Assembly (NCBI GenBank): GCA_013368325.1
Contig: JAACJK010000062.1
Span: 1-47,491 of the forward strand
From: Ephemerocybe angulata
Taxonomy: Eukaryota; Basidiomycota; Agaricomycetes; Agaricales; Psathyrellaceae
Direction: 5' to 3'
Length of the DNA stretch: 47,491 nucleotides
A program made the position numbers and the translations under genes. Shown in pieces: positions 31,115-41,908 of this stretch (its first letter is position 1; the number at the start of each line of letters is the position of its first letter). The notes below the pieces were generated by a model. It worked only from the letters and a program-made list of their open reading frames with translations. It ran no database searches and was not told the origin of the DNA.

Positions 31115-31816
31115 TAAGGATTCTTTTGTTTATTGGATTAAAATTAGCCCTACTAATTTTTTATTATCACCAGGCCGAATGGCCAGTTCTTTGTTTATTT
31201 AGTTACTTTTTTTTTTTTATTTATATTAAAAAAAAAAGTGATAACTGGTTTATTTTTTTTTTGTAGGACTTATTTTTTTTTTTGTTGACTTTTTTTATTG
31301 TTAATAAAAAAAGTGATAAAAAAAAATTAATTGGGCAATCTAATTTTTTTTGTATTTGTTACAAAAAAAATAACTACAACTATCACTTTTTTTATCTATC
31401 TTACTGGCCATTCTAATTTTTTTATCACTTTTTTTATCTATCTTACAGTAAACAAATAAAAAAAGTCAAGTAAAAACAAAAAAAATAACTGAGCAGATAA
31501 AAAAAGTCAACACAATAAAAAGTAAAACAAAAAAATTAGCCTGTTATTTTTTTTGTAACAAATACAAAAAAAATTAAACAAAACAAAAACAAAAATAAGC
31601 CAGATTTTCCAGTTATTAAATAATTATTTAATTGAAATTGGTTAATTATTACAAGCATTAAGTATATTTCCACTTTTATTATAGTTGGACTATCGTCCTA
31701 CTTATTTTTGTTTTTTATGTTTGTAAATAAAAAAAATAAGCCTGCTCCTATTACTTATTTAGTAATTTTTTTTTTTAAAGTAAAAAGGGTTACTATAAAA
31801 AAAAAAACCTGCTCTA
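31115..31816. repeat. cox2 leader and intergenic palindromes
   Basis: No gene is visible. A CAGGCCGAATGGCCAG core (31172-31187), GGACTTATTTTTTT and GGGCAATCTAATTTTTTTTG palindromes (about 31265-31375) with a TTGAC/GTGAT hairpin nested, and a CTGGCC-ATTC element (31404 onward). The stretch 31600-31690 is unique AT-rich sequence with no ORF. Confidence 0.7.
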
Positions 31817-32614
31817 CTAATTAAATAAATTACCATGAGTCATGAGGTCAAATAGTAATTTGCTCACTTCCATATAAGGACTAGGCAAAATAATTGTGGA
31901 ATCTTCACTAATTATATAATTATTAATAATACTTCAGTCTACATGAGGATACCTTGATTCTATTAACTCTTTTAAAGAATTTAATAATTTAATATAATGA
32001 CTTTCGGCGTGTAGCAAAGAACCGAATTCAACAGCCTGGCCCGCAGGAGTCTCAGGTAATTTAGAAATTATAAAATATCAAAATGATTCTTCATCAACAT
32101 GAAGATTGTTTGCCCTATTTTGGATATATAGGTACTGAGGCAGTAACTCATTAAATTCGAGATACTCTGATCTAAGATCTTGAATAAAAATTTTGATAGC
32201 ATTGCAACTTATATTTAAATAACAGAATAAAGAATTAGGTAAGGGACTTTCTAATTCTCCTCCAAGAAAAGTATTCCCTTGGATTTCTTGATTAGCGATA
32301 AAAGATGACTTTGCTCTAAAAAAAACAACAAAAAATGTAGTAGATAAAAATAATCCGGTCCCTAAAATAAAATTATCCCAAGAAAATATATTAATCAAGG
32401 CTAATTTATTAAAAGGATTTATGGCTATTAACGATAGTTTTAAATTTGCGAAACCCTGATAATGTGTATTGCTAGCTAACTCCATGTTATTTACTAAAGT
32501 TTGAGTTAATGTTGCACTATTGTAAATGGTATGAAGGTTGGTATCATAATTAGAAAATGACCCATTAGCTACATCAGCTACCATCTTTTTAATTAAATAA
32601 GTAGTACCCCCCAT
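31817..32614 (-). CDS. Orphan ORF with two in-frame UGA codons (orf265)
   Basis: Function unknown. ATG at 32614 (MGGTTYLIKKMVADVANGS) to TAG at 31817, 265 residues if UGA at 32078-32080 and 31934-31936 is Trp. Read with UGA as stop it ends at 178 residues. The sequence after the first UGA keeps protein-like composition (ISKLPETPAGQAVEFGSLLH, then PHVDWSIINNYIISEDS), which supports readthrough. One hydrophobic helix (ILGTGLFLSTTFFVVFF, about 83-99) divides two soluble parts. Base use is less biased to A/T third positions than in the cox genes. Not recognised; possibly plasmid-derived, like dpoB. Confidence 0.55.
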
Positions 32615-32959
32615 GTAAAATTTGATTTGTTTTGATAAAAAATAGTGTCTAAAAAAAGTGTAAAAAATATTACACCTCTTTTATTTTATTTCAGTTTTTT
32701 ATTTGTAACCCTTTGCTCTAATTTTTTTTGTTAAAACAAAACAAAAAAAATAACAGGCTTATTTTTATCTGTTTTTAGATAAAAATAAACAAACAAACCC
32801 TTATCCAGGCCTTAGCCAGTTATCACTTTTTTTATATAAATCAACTACTACAACTGGCCAGTCTAATTTTTTTTTTTATTTGTTACAAAAAAAATAACTG
32901 GATTAGTAAAAAATAGTCAATATAATATATAAACAAAACAAATAAATATTCTATAATTA
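32615..32959. repeat. Divergent spacer between orf265 and rnl
   Basis: Region between - strand orf265 and + strand rnl, so it should hold start signals for both directions; none was recognised. It contains a GTGTAA...TTACAC stem (about 32660-32678), a CAGGCCTTAGCCAG core (about 32807-32820), and CTGGCCAGTCTAATTTTTT...AAATAACTGG (about 32855-32902). Confidence 0.6.
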
Positions 32960-35900
32960 TCCAATTAAATATAAAAGTATAATAACCAAATTAAAGGAAA
33001 TATCATAAATTGAATAAACATTAACGTATTTTAAAGGGATTATTAAGGAAAACTAAGGCAAATTTATAAAAAAAGGAGGAAATTTAACCAAAAGCTTAAC
33101 CTATAAATAATAACAGGCCTTATTTAAAATTAAAGCCTGAATTGTATATATTTATTAATAGATTAACAATACTTATTATTTATAAGGAAAAATTAATATT
33201 AAGCAATCCTAAGGTAAATCTTTATTATAAAACACTTCCTGAAGTAAAACATTTTATTAAGGAAAGGAAAGGAAATCAACCGAGACTTCGAGAGTAATGG
33301 TGAGTGAAATCGAATTAGCCTAAGATAAATATATAAAATAAAACAAAAAATATAATAACTTATCAGGCTTATTTTTGTAACAAAAAATAAGCCAGTTAAA
33401 ATTATAACTATAAAAAGGTTCAAAGTCCTTATAAAAAAATATATTTATCTTTATTTCTATTAAATAAATTCAAATATATTTTTAATATTTGAATTTATCT
33501 TTACTTACTTTTTTTGTAAAAAAAAAAGTTATAATTAGAATAATAAGTACAATGAGAGATAACTTGTTGGAATAAAGGGGAACCATCCTCTAAGGCTAAG
33601 TATTATAAATTTAGCGATAGTGAAAAAGTACTGTGAAGGAAAAGTTTGAAAAGCATGTAGTATACATATATTTTAACTAAGTTAAAAAATGGTGAAATAG
33701 ATCTTGAATTAGTAATTCTATAAGCAGTCGAAATTCTTTTAAAGAATGACGGCGTACCTTTTGCATAATGGGTCAGCAAGTTAATAGGAGTAGCAAGGTT
33801 AATAGCCTTAGCGAAAGCGACTATATTATAATTAAGTCAATAGACATAAAAAAATAGTAATGGGTAAGTTACTTCTATTAGACCCGAAGCCAGGTGATCT
33901 TACCAAGACCAGATTATAATGGATCGAACGGTTGAATGTTGCATAATTCTCCGATGAGTTTTGGTAAGTGGTGAAATGCCAATCTAACCTGGTGCTAGCT
34001 GGTTTTCTACCGAAACATATTTTAGTATGATGTCTACTTCTGGGTTTAAAGTTTTATACTACCCTAATAAATTTATGGAGGTACAGCAAGGCAATTCCCA
34101 ACAAATCATTTTCTTAAAGTTACTTTTTTTACAGTTATTTTTTTTTTCTAAAAAAAAATTAGAATGGCCAGTAAAAAAAGTGATAAAAAATGAATGCGTT
34201 TAGGTTGCGGGGATCTAGAAAATCTTACCTTTGGAAGTGAATCTCGGAATTACATAAATTGATAGTAGATATTCAGACTGTACATGCTAAGTTGGACAGT
34301 CAAGACGGAAACAGCCGAGAACACTAATCAAGGTCCCAAATGATTGTTAAGTGAAAATAAGGATGTAGCAATATCAAATACAGCTGTGAAGTGAGCCTGG
34401 CAGTCGCTACTTATAATGAACGTTTGTAACAACGCAACAGCAGTTGCTTTTATTTCAAAATAAAAGCTTTAAGATAGCCGCGCCGAAAATTCAACGGGTC
34501 TAAACAATCAACCGATATTGTGTTGATTAAGATAATTATATTAAATATCAGGGCAGTAGCCCAGATTCTTAATCTAGGTAGTAGAACATTCAGTATAACT
34601 GTTGAAATTATAGTGTTTCATTATATATTAGGTTACTGAAGAGAGAATGCTGACATGAGTAACGTAAAAAATTCCTATAATGGAATTCGCCGAATACGAA
34701 AGGGTTACAATAGAAAGGTTGATCCTCTATGTGTTAATGCGGCCTCTAAGGGATGTAGCAATAGCTACTACTGATGAGTATATTATAGCAAATTATTTCA
34801 AATAACTAATTTAAGTAATCAGGAAATTAATATAACTGGATTTCATGGTTTCATGTTATCCTGCTACCGTACCCTAAACCGACACAGGTTCGTTAGTTGA
34901 GAATACTAAGGCGTAGAGCTAAAAGTTGTTAAGGAACTCGGCAAATTCACCTCATAAGTTTGACGACAAGAGGTACCTATTATTTATCCAGGGCTATCAC
35001 CCAGTTAAATAATAGGTGACACATAATCGGAGGCCACGACTGTTTACTAAAAACACAACACAGTGCAATCATTAATGTGATAGTATACTGTGTGAAATTT
35101 GCCCAATGCCATTAATATAAGAATAATCATGGAAATATAAACTGTGATTTATCGAAAGTCTGGTTAATAGCGGTCTTAACTATGAGGATCCTAAGGTAGC
35201 AAAATAAATTGGCCATTAAATGTGGTCCGGTATCAATAATGTAACGATGGTCTCGCTGTCTCTACAACTTGCTCAGTGAAATTGAATTACGCGTGCAGAT
35301 GCGCGTTACCACCAGGGGGACGGGAAGACCCTATGCAGCTTTACTGTAATTAGTTATCATATGAATCTATAACAACTTAAATTAATAGAGAATAGGGAAA
35401 TCGAGAGATATATAGTGGAAACCTTATAATTTAAGTTGGGTTTATGTTTACCTTAAAATTAAAATATAAAGGGAGAGTTGACTAATTGGCAGTTTGACTG
35501 GGGCGGTCGTCTTTAATAGAGTAGCAAAGTACATCCAAATTTTTTTTTTTCTTTTTTAATTTAACAAACTAAATTAAGATTGTTTATTCTGTAAAGAATA
35601 TTTATTACAAATAATGGATTAACTTATCACTTTTTTTTTTAAAAAGTAGTATTAATCTATTCTTTATTTTTTTTTTTAAAGGCATAGCTAGAAATTGAAT
35701 GGAGATCAATCAACCAGTGAAGGGTTGCGCAGAGTTCAATGGCGGTAAGCATGCTTAACTGATAGACTTAAAAGTCAAACAGATATGTAAGTAGGGCATA
35801 GTGACCCCTCGCTATAATATGGGATAGACGGGGATCAATTAATAAAAGTTACGCTAGGGATAACAGGCTGATAGCCGACGAGAGTACACATTGTCTCGGC

Positions 35901-36420
35901 TGTTTGGCACCTCGATGTCGACTCATCCTATCCTCCGGGGGAAGAAGCTTGGAAGGGTTCGGCTGTTCGCCGATTAAAAGGGTACGTGAGTTGGGTTTAA
36001 TACGACGTGAGTCAGTATGGTCCCTATCTTCTGGTGGAAAATTTAGTAAAGAGGGACAGACCTTCCAGTACGAAAGGACCAATAGGTTGTGTTTCCATAG
36101 TGTACCAATTGTTTTTAATATTTACAAGACTTATTACTAAGTAATAGAGTGAATAAATATAATGCATAGTTGGGTAGCCACAAACATAATAGATAAGTGC
36201 TGAATGTCTATAAAGCAAGAATCTACTCCCTTTATACTAATAAAATTATTATTTTTTTGTTTACTTTTTTTATCTTTAGATAAAAAAAGTGATAAAAAAA
36301 AATAATTTATAATTAAGAAATAGAACATTTCTAAATAGGTTGCGAATGTAAATACTGTAAAGTATATTAATTTTCTAAAGAAAATAGTTTAGCAATACTA
36401 ATTTATAAAAAAACTTGAGA
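32960..36420 (+). rRNA. rnl: Large subunit ribosomal RNA
   Basis: LSU landmarks in order: GGAAATCAACCGAGACTTCG (33269 onward), AACTATGAGGATCCTAAGGTAGC (about 35176-35200), CGGGAAGACCCTATGCAGC (domain V entry, about 35320), GGATAACAGGCTGAT and TTTGGCACCTCGATGTCG (peptidyl transferase region, 35850-35925), CCAGTACGAAAGGACC (sarcin-ricin loop, 36065-36081), and GATAAGTGCTGAA plus a final AGCAATACTAAT (about 36390). No intron. Palindromic insertions occur in variable helices at about 33362-33396, 34120-34186 and 36247-36303, and small GGGC...GCCC clusters near 34549 and 34989. Length about 3.4 kb. The 5' end is uncertain by perhaps 100 bases and the 3' end by 30. Confidence 0.92.
34120..34186. 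repeat. Nested palindrome inside rnl
   Basis: Outer hairpin TTACTTTTTTTA...TAAAAAAAGTGATAA, split at its tip by a complete CAGTTATTTTTT...AATTAGAATGGCCAG element (34132-34171). Flanking sequence is ordinary LSU rRNA, so this is an insertion in a variable helix of a gene that is still read through. Confidence 0.85.
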
Positions 36421-36844
36421 TTTATATTTGATTGACTTTTTTTATGGACTTTGTTCCTAATTTTTTTTTTTTTATTGACCAGGCTTAATTTTTATCACTC
36501 CCAGACTTTTTTATCTGTTGACTTTTTTTATTTATAAAAAAAGTGATAACTGGCTAAGGCCTGGTCAGATAAGTTAGTCAAAAGGCTTATTTTTTTTATT
36601 GACTGACTTATTACTAAGTTCTTTTTTTGTTTTATCCAGGCCGAATGGCCAGTTGTTACTAATTTTAATCTATCTTACAGTAAACAGATTAAAAAAGTTA
36701 TAAGATAAAAAAGTGAATAAACAGAAAGAAAAAAAAGTGAATAAAATAAACAAATGTTAAACTTAACAAATATTGGTATTGACTTTTTATATAAATAAAA
36801 AAAAAAAGTAAATATCTACAAATAAAAAAAAAAAAAAAAAACAA
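36421..36844. repeat. Spacer before orf248 with copied cox1 leader segment
   Basis: Palindromes (CTGGCTAAGGCCTGG near 36550-36564, CAGGCCGAATGGCCAG near 36638-36653, TATC...GTAAAC hairpins). A 48-base segment at 36731-36778 matches 2829-2876 upstream of cox1. It ends in an A17-type run immediately before the orf248 ATG. Confidence 0.75.
36731..36778 (+). promoter_or_regulatory. Copied cox1 upstream segment
   Basis: Near-identical to 2829-2876 in front of cox1, including the ATG that opens a mini-ORF (MLNLTNIG in both). It sits 66 bases before the orf248 start. Possibly a transcription or translation signal copied from cox1; this is inferred from position and identity only. Confidence 0.75.
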
Positions 36845-37591
36845 ATGGCAATTTTAATCAATTGTATTTTTCAACATCAGAATTTAAATATTAATTGGGA
36901 GCAGGCAGTACGGTTTTTAATGCACTTAGGTGGAGGTGATATTCCACAAATAGATAATCATAAATTTTCGACTTTTTTTTTTAATCAATTAGATTCAAAA
37001 TATAGGTTGTTCTCAGCATTCCGTAGGGAAGCTATTGAAGTGAATGATAATAATAATTGGTTAATGCCTAGTCAAATTACAGAACGTAAGTTTGGTACCA
37101 TGTTTTTACTGGAAGAAACAAAGGGGGCTATACTGCATGTTGAATCTAACGGGTTTTATGAGAAAGCTACTCATAGTTTTACCACTTTTGATATAGCTGA
37201 AGTAGACCAATTTCCTGGAAGTCCCCCTATAGGAAATCCTTACGTTAAAATAATATACAACTTCTCTTTTTGAATAAATAAAAGATTACAGGAGACTAAT
37301 CTAGAAATAGCTAGCTTCCCTAATTTACAAGATTTAGAGAGACAAGAAGACACAAGACTAGATATATTATCTATGCAAGAAGAGGTAAAGTCTAATTTAT
37401 CAAAAAAAGTAGGATTAACCTGTCAGCAAATACATATTGGTAAACTTGCACTAAAATTAGGTAATAAACTAGTAGAAAATCCTAACTTCAATTTAGAACT
37501 ATTTACAGATGGTATGCAGCATTGTAGTTTTATTGATCCAAATTCTATACAGTCTTTAATAATAGCTCTACAATCTAATGTTTTTATTTAG
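36845..37591 (+). CDS. Orphan ORF with in-frame UGA (orf248)
   Basis: Function unknown. ATG at 36845 to TAG at 37591, 248 residues with UGA at 37271-37273 as Trp (KIIYNFSFWINKRLQETN). With UGA as stop it ends at 142 residues. The part after the UGA continues as a plausible charged, helical protein (LQDLERQEDTRLDILSMQEE) and an ending FIDPNSIQSLIIALQSN. No membrane helix is obvious; it is probably soluble. Codon use is more mixed than in the atp and cox genes. It lies between rnl and atp9 behind a copied cox1 upstream segment. Not recognised; accessory, possibly plasmid-derived. Confidence 0.55.
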
Positions 37592-38122
<531 letters not shown>

Positions 38123-38376
38123 TAATTGGGGCCACTAATTTTGTTTATCACTAATCAGCACTAATTTTATTACTAAAAAAAATTAGTTTGAGAAAAAAAT
38201 CATAAATAATTATCCCCTACTATCCTAACATCCTAACAACCTAACAACTCTTTTTTATTATTTACCTTATTTTTTTTTTTTTTTTACCACTTTTTTATTA
38301 TTCACCGCAGGGTTTATATCACTTTTTTTATTATAAATAAAAAAAGTCAAAAGACAGATAAAAAAGTCAGTAGTTA

Positions 38377-38448
38377 GGAAGCAGAACTCGAGTGGTGGAG
38401 TGTCTCACTTTTAATGGGAAAGTTCTGGTTCAAATCCAGGTGTTTCCA
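38377..38448 (+). tRNA. trnK(uuu): tRNA-Lys(UUU)
   Basis: Acceptor GGAAGCA pairs with TGTTTCC, anticodon stem TCTCA/TGGGA around CTTTTAA (UUU). Confidence 0.92.
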
Positions 38449-38827
38449 TCACTTTTTTTTTATATTGACTAATTTTTTTTTTATTGTAATTAGATAAAAA
38501 CCTTATCAATTTTTTTTTACTACAACTAACTGGATTAGTAAGTGATAAAAAAAAAGTAATTGACTTAAAAAAGTGATATCTAGCAAACCCTCCTTATCCA
38601 GGCCGTAGACCAGTTATCACTTTTTTTATATAAATAAAAAAAGTCAACTACTACAACTGGCCATTCTAATTTTTTTATTTACTTTTTTTTCTTTATAGAA
38701 AAAAAGTGATAAAAAAAAAATAACTGGATTAGCCTTACTAAAAAAATCAGGCCAGTTACTGTTGAATTTTAATAAATTAAAAAAAAAAAATTAGCAGGCA
38801 GATAAAAATAAAAAAAAAAGAGGAGAA
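38449..38827. repeat. Intergenic nested palindromes
   Basis: No gene is visible. At 38657-38727 a CTGGCC-ATTCTAATTT...AATAACTGG element has a TTTACTTTTTTTTC...GAAAAAAAGTGATAAA hairpin in its loop. It is itself set in a CTACTACAACTGG/CTGGATTAG element with a TATCAC/GTCAAC hairpin alongside. A CCTTATCAATTTTTT...CTGGATTAGTAAG element lies at about 38501-38542. Confidence 0.8.
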
Positions 38828-38901
38828 ACGAGTATGCTGAAATTGGTAGCCAGGTGAGTTTTAGGCATTCAAAATTAAGAGTTCGAGTCTCTTTACTCGT
38901 A
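38828..38901 (+). tRNA. trnL(uag): tRNA-Leu(UAG) without long variable arm
   Basis: Acceptor ACGAGTA pairs with TACTCGT, anticodon stem TGAGT/ATTCA around TTTAGGC (UAG), T-stem AAGAG/CTCTT. Only 5 bases separate the anticodon and T stems, so the long variable arm expected of Leu tRNAs, and kept by tRNA-Leu(UAA) here, is missing. Confidence 0.87.
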
Positions 38902-39156
38902 ACCCTAAAATTTTTAATTACTTGTTGTAGTTATTTTTTTTGTAACAAATACAAAAAAAATTAGATTGCCCAATTAATTTTTTTTTATCACTTTTTTTAT
39001 TAACAATAAAAAAAGTCAACAAAAAAAAAATAAGTCCTATTAATTTTTTTATTTTTATCTGTTCAGTTATTTTTTTATTGTAATTAGATACAAAAAAAAT
39101 TAAGTAAAAATTAGTGATAAAAATAAAAAAAATCTAGTGCTGGAAGGATATAATTA

Positions 39157-39229
39157 ACATCTTTAGCTAAATTGGTAAAGCAATTACCTTCGAAGTAATA
39201 GAATATTGGTTCAATTCCATTAAGATGTT
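39157..39229 (+). tRNA. trnR(ucg): tRNA-Arg(UCG)
   Basis: Acceptor ACATCTT pairs with AAGATGT, perfect anticodon stem ATTAC/GTAAT around CTTCGAA (UCG). It reads the rare CGN codons. Confidence 0.92.
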
Positions 39230-39483
39230 TATCTTAAAGGAAAGATAGTGTAATAAGAAATGTTGGCTTAGCCAAAATAGTTTGTTCCTATAATTGTCTC
39301 CCTAATTTTTTTCCGCAAGGGGTATCACTTTTTTTATTAAAGTGATATAGATAAAAAAAGTTATAGTTGGACTTAATTTTTTTTTATCACTTTTTTTATT
39401 TACAATAAAAAAAGTCAACAAAAAAAAATCAGTCCTACTGAGGAGGTAATATATAGTTGAATGAAGAAAAAGAAAATATAACA

Positions 39484-40250
39484 ATGACAAATTTATTTAT
39501 TTTATCACCTTTAAGTCAATTTGAAGTAACAAGTTTAATAGGATTTAATGCTCCAATATTAGGACATGTAAATTTAAGTTTAACTAATTTAGCTTTATAT
39601 ACAATATTTATATTATTAATAGTAGTAGGTTTACATTATTATGGTAATAACGATTTTAATTTAGTTCCTAGTAAATGGTCTATTTCATTAGAATCCTCAT
39701 TTGCTAGTTTAAATACTATGGTAAGAGAACAAATAGGAACTCATAATGAAATATATTTACCTTTTGTATATTCATTATTTTCTTTATTTTAATAGGAAAT
39801 TTAATTTCTAATGTTCCTTATTCTTTTGCTGTTACAGCTAGTGGTGTGGTTGCTTTAGGATTAAGTTTAACAATATTTATAGGAGTAACTATCTTATCAA
39901 TATCTATACATGGTATTAAATTCTTCTCATTCTTTATACCTGCTGGAACACCTTTAGGATTAGTACCTTTATTAGCTTTAATAGAATTAATTTCTTATTT
40001 AGCTAGAGCAGTATCTTTAGGAGTACGATTATTTGCTAATATAGTAGCTGGTCATACATTATTAAAAATATTATCTACTTACCTATATAAATTATTTACA
40101 GGTAATATAATAGTAGCTATTATTACATTAATACCTTTTGCTATTTTCTTAGCATTAGTAGGATTAGAAATAGCTGTTTCATTAATTCAAGCATTCGTAT
40201 TTACTTTATTAGTATGTTCTTATTTAAGAGATGCTATAGAATTACATTAA
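39484..40250 (+). CDS. atp6: ATP synthase F0 subunit 6, one frameshift as sequenced
   Basis: Subunit a of ATP synthase, the stator half-channels next to the c ring. The ATG at 39484 gives MTNLFILSPLSQFEVTSLIG, the usual fungal start; an in-frame TTG at 39457 is upstream. The frame stops at 39792, and the conserved remainder continues in another frame: NVPYSFAVTASGVVALGL, then LIELISYLARAVSLGVRLFANIVAGH with the essential Arg. One extra T in the T4 run at 39778-39781 joins them, giving the family's FFFILIGNLISNVPYSF and 255 residues. A homopolymer read error is the simplest reason. It lies between tRNA-Arg and tRNA-Val. Confidence 0.92.
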
Positions 40251-40850
40251 AAAAGCATGTAAAAAAATAACCCTTATCCCTTATTTACTATTTTTTTTTT
40301 TGTTTAATTTTTTTTGTTACAAAAAAAATAACAGGCCTTAGCCAGTTATCTGTCTTAAACTAAAAACAGATAACCCTTATCAATTTTTACAAAATTGATT
40401 AGTAAGTGATAGTTGGACTTAATTTTTTTTTTAAGATAAACAAAAAAAATAACTCTTAAATAAAACAAACCTTATCAATTTTTACAAAATTGATTAGTAA
40501 AAAGTAAATAAAAATAACTTAGTAACTGGCCTGATTTTTTTTAGTAACAAAAACAATAACAAAAAAAGTGATTAAAAGAGAGTAAAATATAATAATTTAC
40601 TCTCTTTTTAATTATTTACTTTTTTTATCTTTAGATAAAAAAAGTGATAGGGCAGTCGCCCAAGTCTTATTTTTTTTTTTTAAAAATTACTACTAATTAC
40701 TTTTTTTTGTTAGTTATTTTTTTCTGTTTGTTTAATTATTATCACTTTTTTTATAAATAAAAAAAGTCAACAGAAAAAATAAGCCTGTTATTTTTTTTGT
40801 TTATTTATTGACTTTTTTTATCTTAAATAAAAAAGTGATAAAAAAAAATT
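40251..40850. repeat. Intergenic palindromic repeats after atp6
   Basis: No gene is visible. Two simple-form CCTTATCAATTTTTAC / AAAATTGATTAGTAAG palindromes (about 40376-40408 and 40468-40500). An AAGAGAGTAAA...TTTACTCTCTTTT stem (about 40574-40612) could be a 3' processing signal. A GGGCAGTCGCCC cluster (40651-40662) and nested TATCAC/GTCAAC hairpins follow. Confidence 0.7.
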
Positions 40851-40921
40851 AGGAGGTTAGCTGAGTGGTTTAGCAGCAATTTTACACATTGCAGACAGAG
40901 TTTCGATTACCCTACTTCCTA
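40851..40921 (+). tRNA. trnV(uac): tRNA-Val(UAC)
   Basis: Acceptor AGGAGGT pairs with ACTTCCT, anticodon stem GCAAT/ATTGC around TTTACAC (UAC). One A-C mismatch in the T-stem. Confidence 0.9.
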
Positions 40922-41406
40922 AAATTAATTGTCTTATTTCTGGGCGGTAGCCCTGCTAATTAATTTTTTTTTGTTAAAACAAAAAAAATTGATAAGGGTT
41001 TGTTTTAATTACTACTACAGGCCTTAAAAAAATAAGTAGTAACTACAACTGGCCATTCGGCCTGGATAAGGGTAGGTTTTTTTTTATTTTATTTGTAACA
41101 AATAAAAAATTAAACCCTACTAACTTTTTATCAATTTTTTTATATAAATAAAAAAAGTCTTATTTTTTTTGTTTGTTGACTTTTTTTATCTGCTCAGTTA
41201 TTTTTTTTGTTTATTTTACAAAAAAAATTAGAATGGCCAGTAAGATAAACCTTATCAATTTTTTTTACTACAACTGGCCTAAGGCCTGGATTAGTAAGTA
41301 ACAACTGGCCTAATTTTTTTGTTCTTGACTTTTTTTTCTTTATAGAAAAAAAAGTGAATATTTGAACAAAAAAATTACGGCCTGGATAATAAAAATTAGC
41401 TTGATA
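40922..41406. repeat. Intergenic nested palindromes
   Basis: No gene is visible. A 20-base GC cluster (40940-40959), CTGGCCATTCGGCCTGG (41050-41066), CCTTATCAATTTTTT...CTGGCCTAAGGCCTGG (about 41251-41290). At 41305-41385 a CTGGCCTAATTTTTTTG...ACGGCCTGG element has a TTGACTTTTTTTTC...GAAAAAAAAGTGAATA hairpin in its loop. Confidence 0.8.
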
Positions 41407-41477
41407 GCGAGTATAGTTAAATGGTATAACCTCTACCTTCCAAGTAGATATTATCAGTTCGAATCTGATTACTCGTA
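41407..41477 (+). tRNA. trnG(ucc): tRNA-Gly(UCC)
   Basis: Acceptor GCGAGTA pairs with TACTCGT, anticodon stem TCTAC/GTAGA around CTTCCAA (UCC). Confidence 0.93.
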
Positions 41478-41638
41478 ATTGACTTTTTATTTACTTTTTT
41501 TATCTGTTGACTTTTTTCAGGCCGTTATTTTTTTGTTCGAACAAAAAATTAGGCCAGTAAAAAAAAAGTGATAAAAAGTGATAAAAAGTGATAGCTTATT
41601 ATTTAACTAAAATGAAATAAAAACGAAACAAACAAAAT

Positions 41639-41905
41639 ATGAATTTAGCTTTAATATTATTTTTAATAGGGATATTAGGTTTTGTATTAAATAGAAAAAA
41701 TATAATATTAATGATAATAGCTATAGAAATAATGTTATTATCAGTTACTTTATTAGTATTAATAATGTCTTATGGTTTTGACGATAGTATAGGTCAAACA
41801 TTTAGTATATTTATAATTTCAATAGCTGGAGCCGAATCAGTAATAGGATTAAGTATATTAGTAGCATATTATAGATTAAGAGGAACAATTTCATTAACAA
41901 ATTAA
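41639..41905 (+). CDS. nad4L: NADH dehydrogenase subunit 4L
   Basis: Small complex I membrane subunit, 88 residues, three helices. Typical family features: IGILGFVLNRKNIILMIIAIEIMLLSVTLL with the buried Glu, and GAESVIGLSILVAYYRLRGTI with the second Glu. ATG start, TAA stop. Only 3 bases separate it from nad5. Tight nad4L-nad5 coupling is conserved across fungi, so the two are presumably translated from one message. Confidence 0.97.
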   Translation: MNLALILFLIGILGFVLNRKNIILMIIAIEIMLLSVTLLVLIMSYGFDDSIGQTFSIFIISIAGAESVIGLSILVAYYRLRGTISLTN

Positions 41906-41908
41906 AAT

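Noticed and set aside
33199..33423. 74-codon - strand frame within rnl
   Set aside because: Antisense to LSU rRNA including the conserved GGAAATCAACCGAGAC block.
35849..36328. Overlapping short frames on both strands near the rnl 3' end
   Set aside because: They lie in conserved peptidyl transferase and sarcin-ricin rRNA sequence; they are coincidental.
39441..39457. AGGAGGT nine bases before a TTG in frame with atp6, like a Shine-Dalgarno site
   Set aside because: The rns 3' end shows no CCUCC partner and fungal mitochondria do not use Shine-Dalgarno pairing. The conserved atp6 start is the ATG at 39484.
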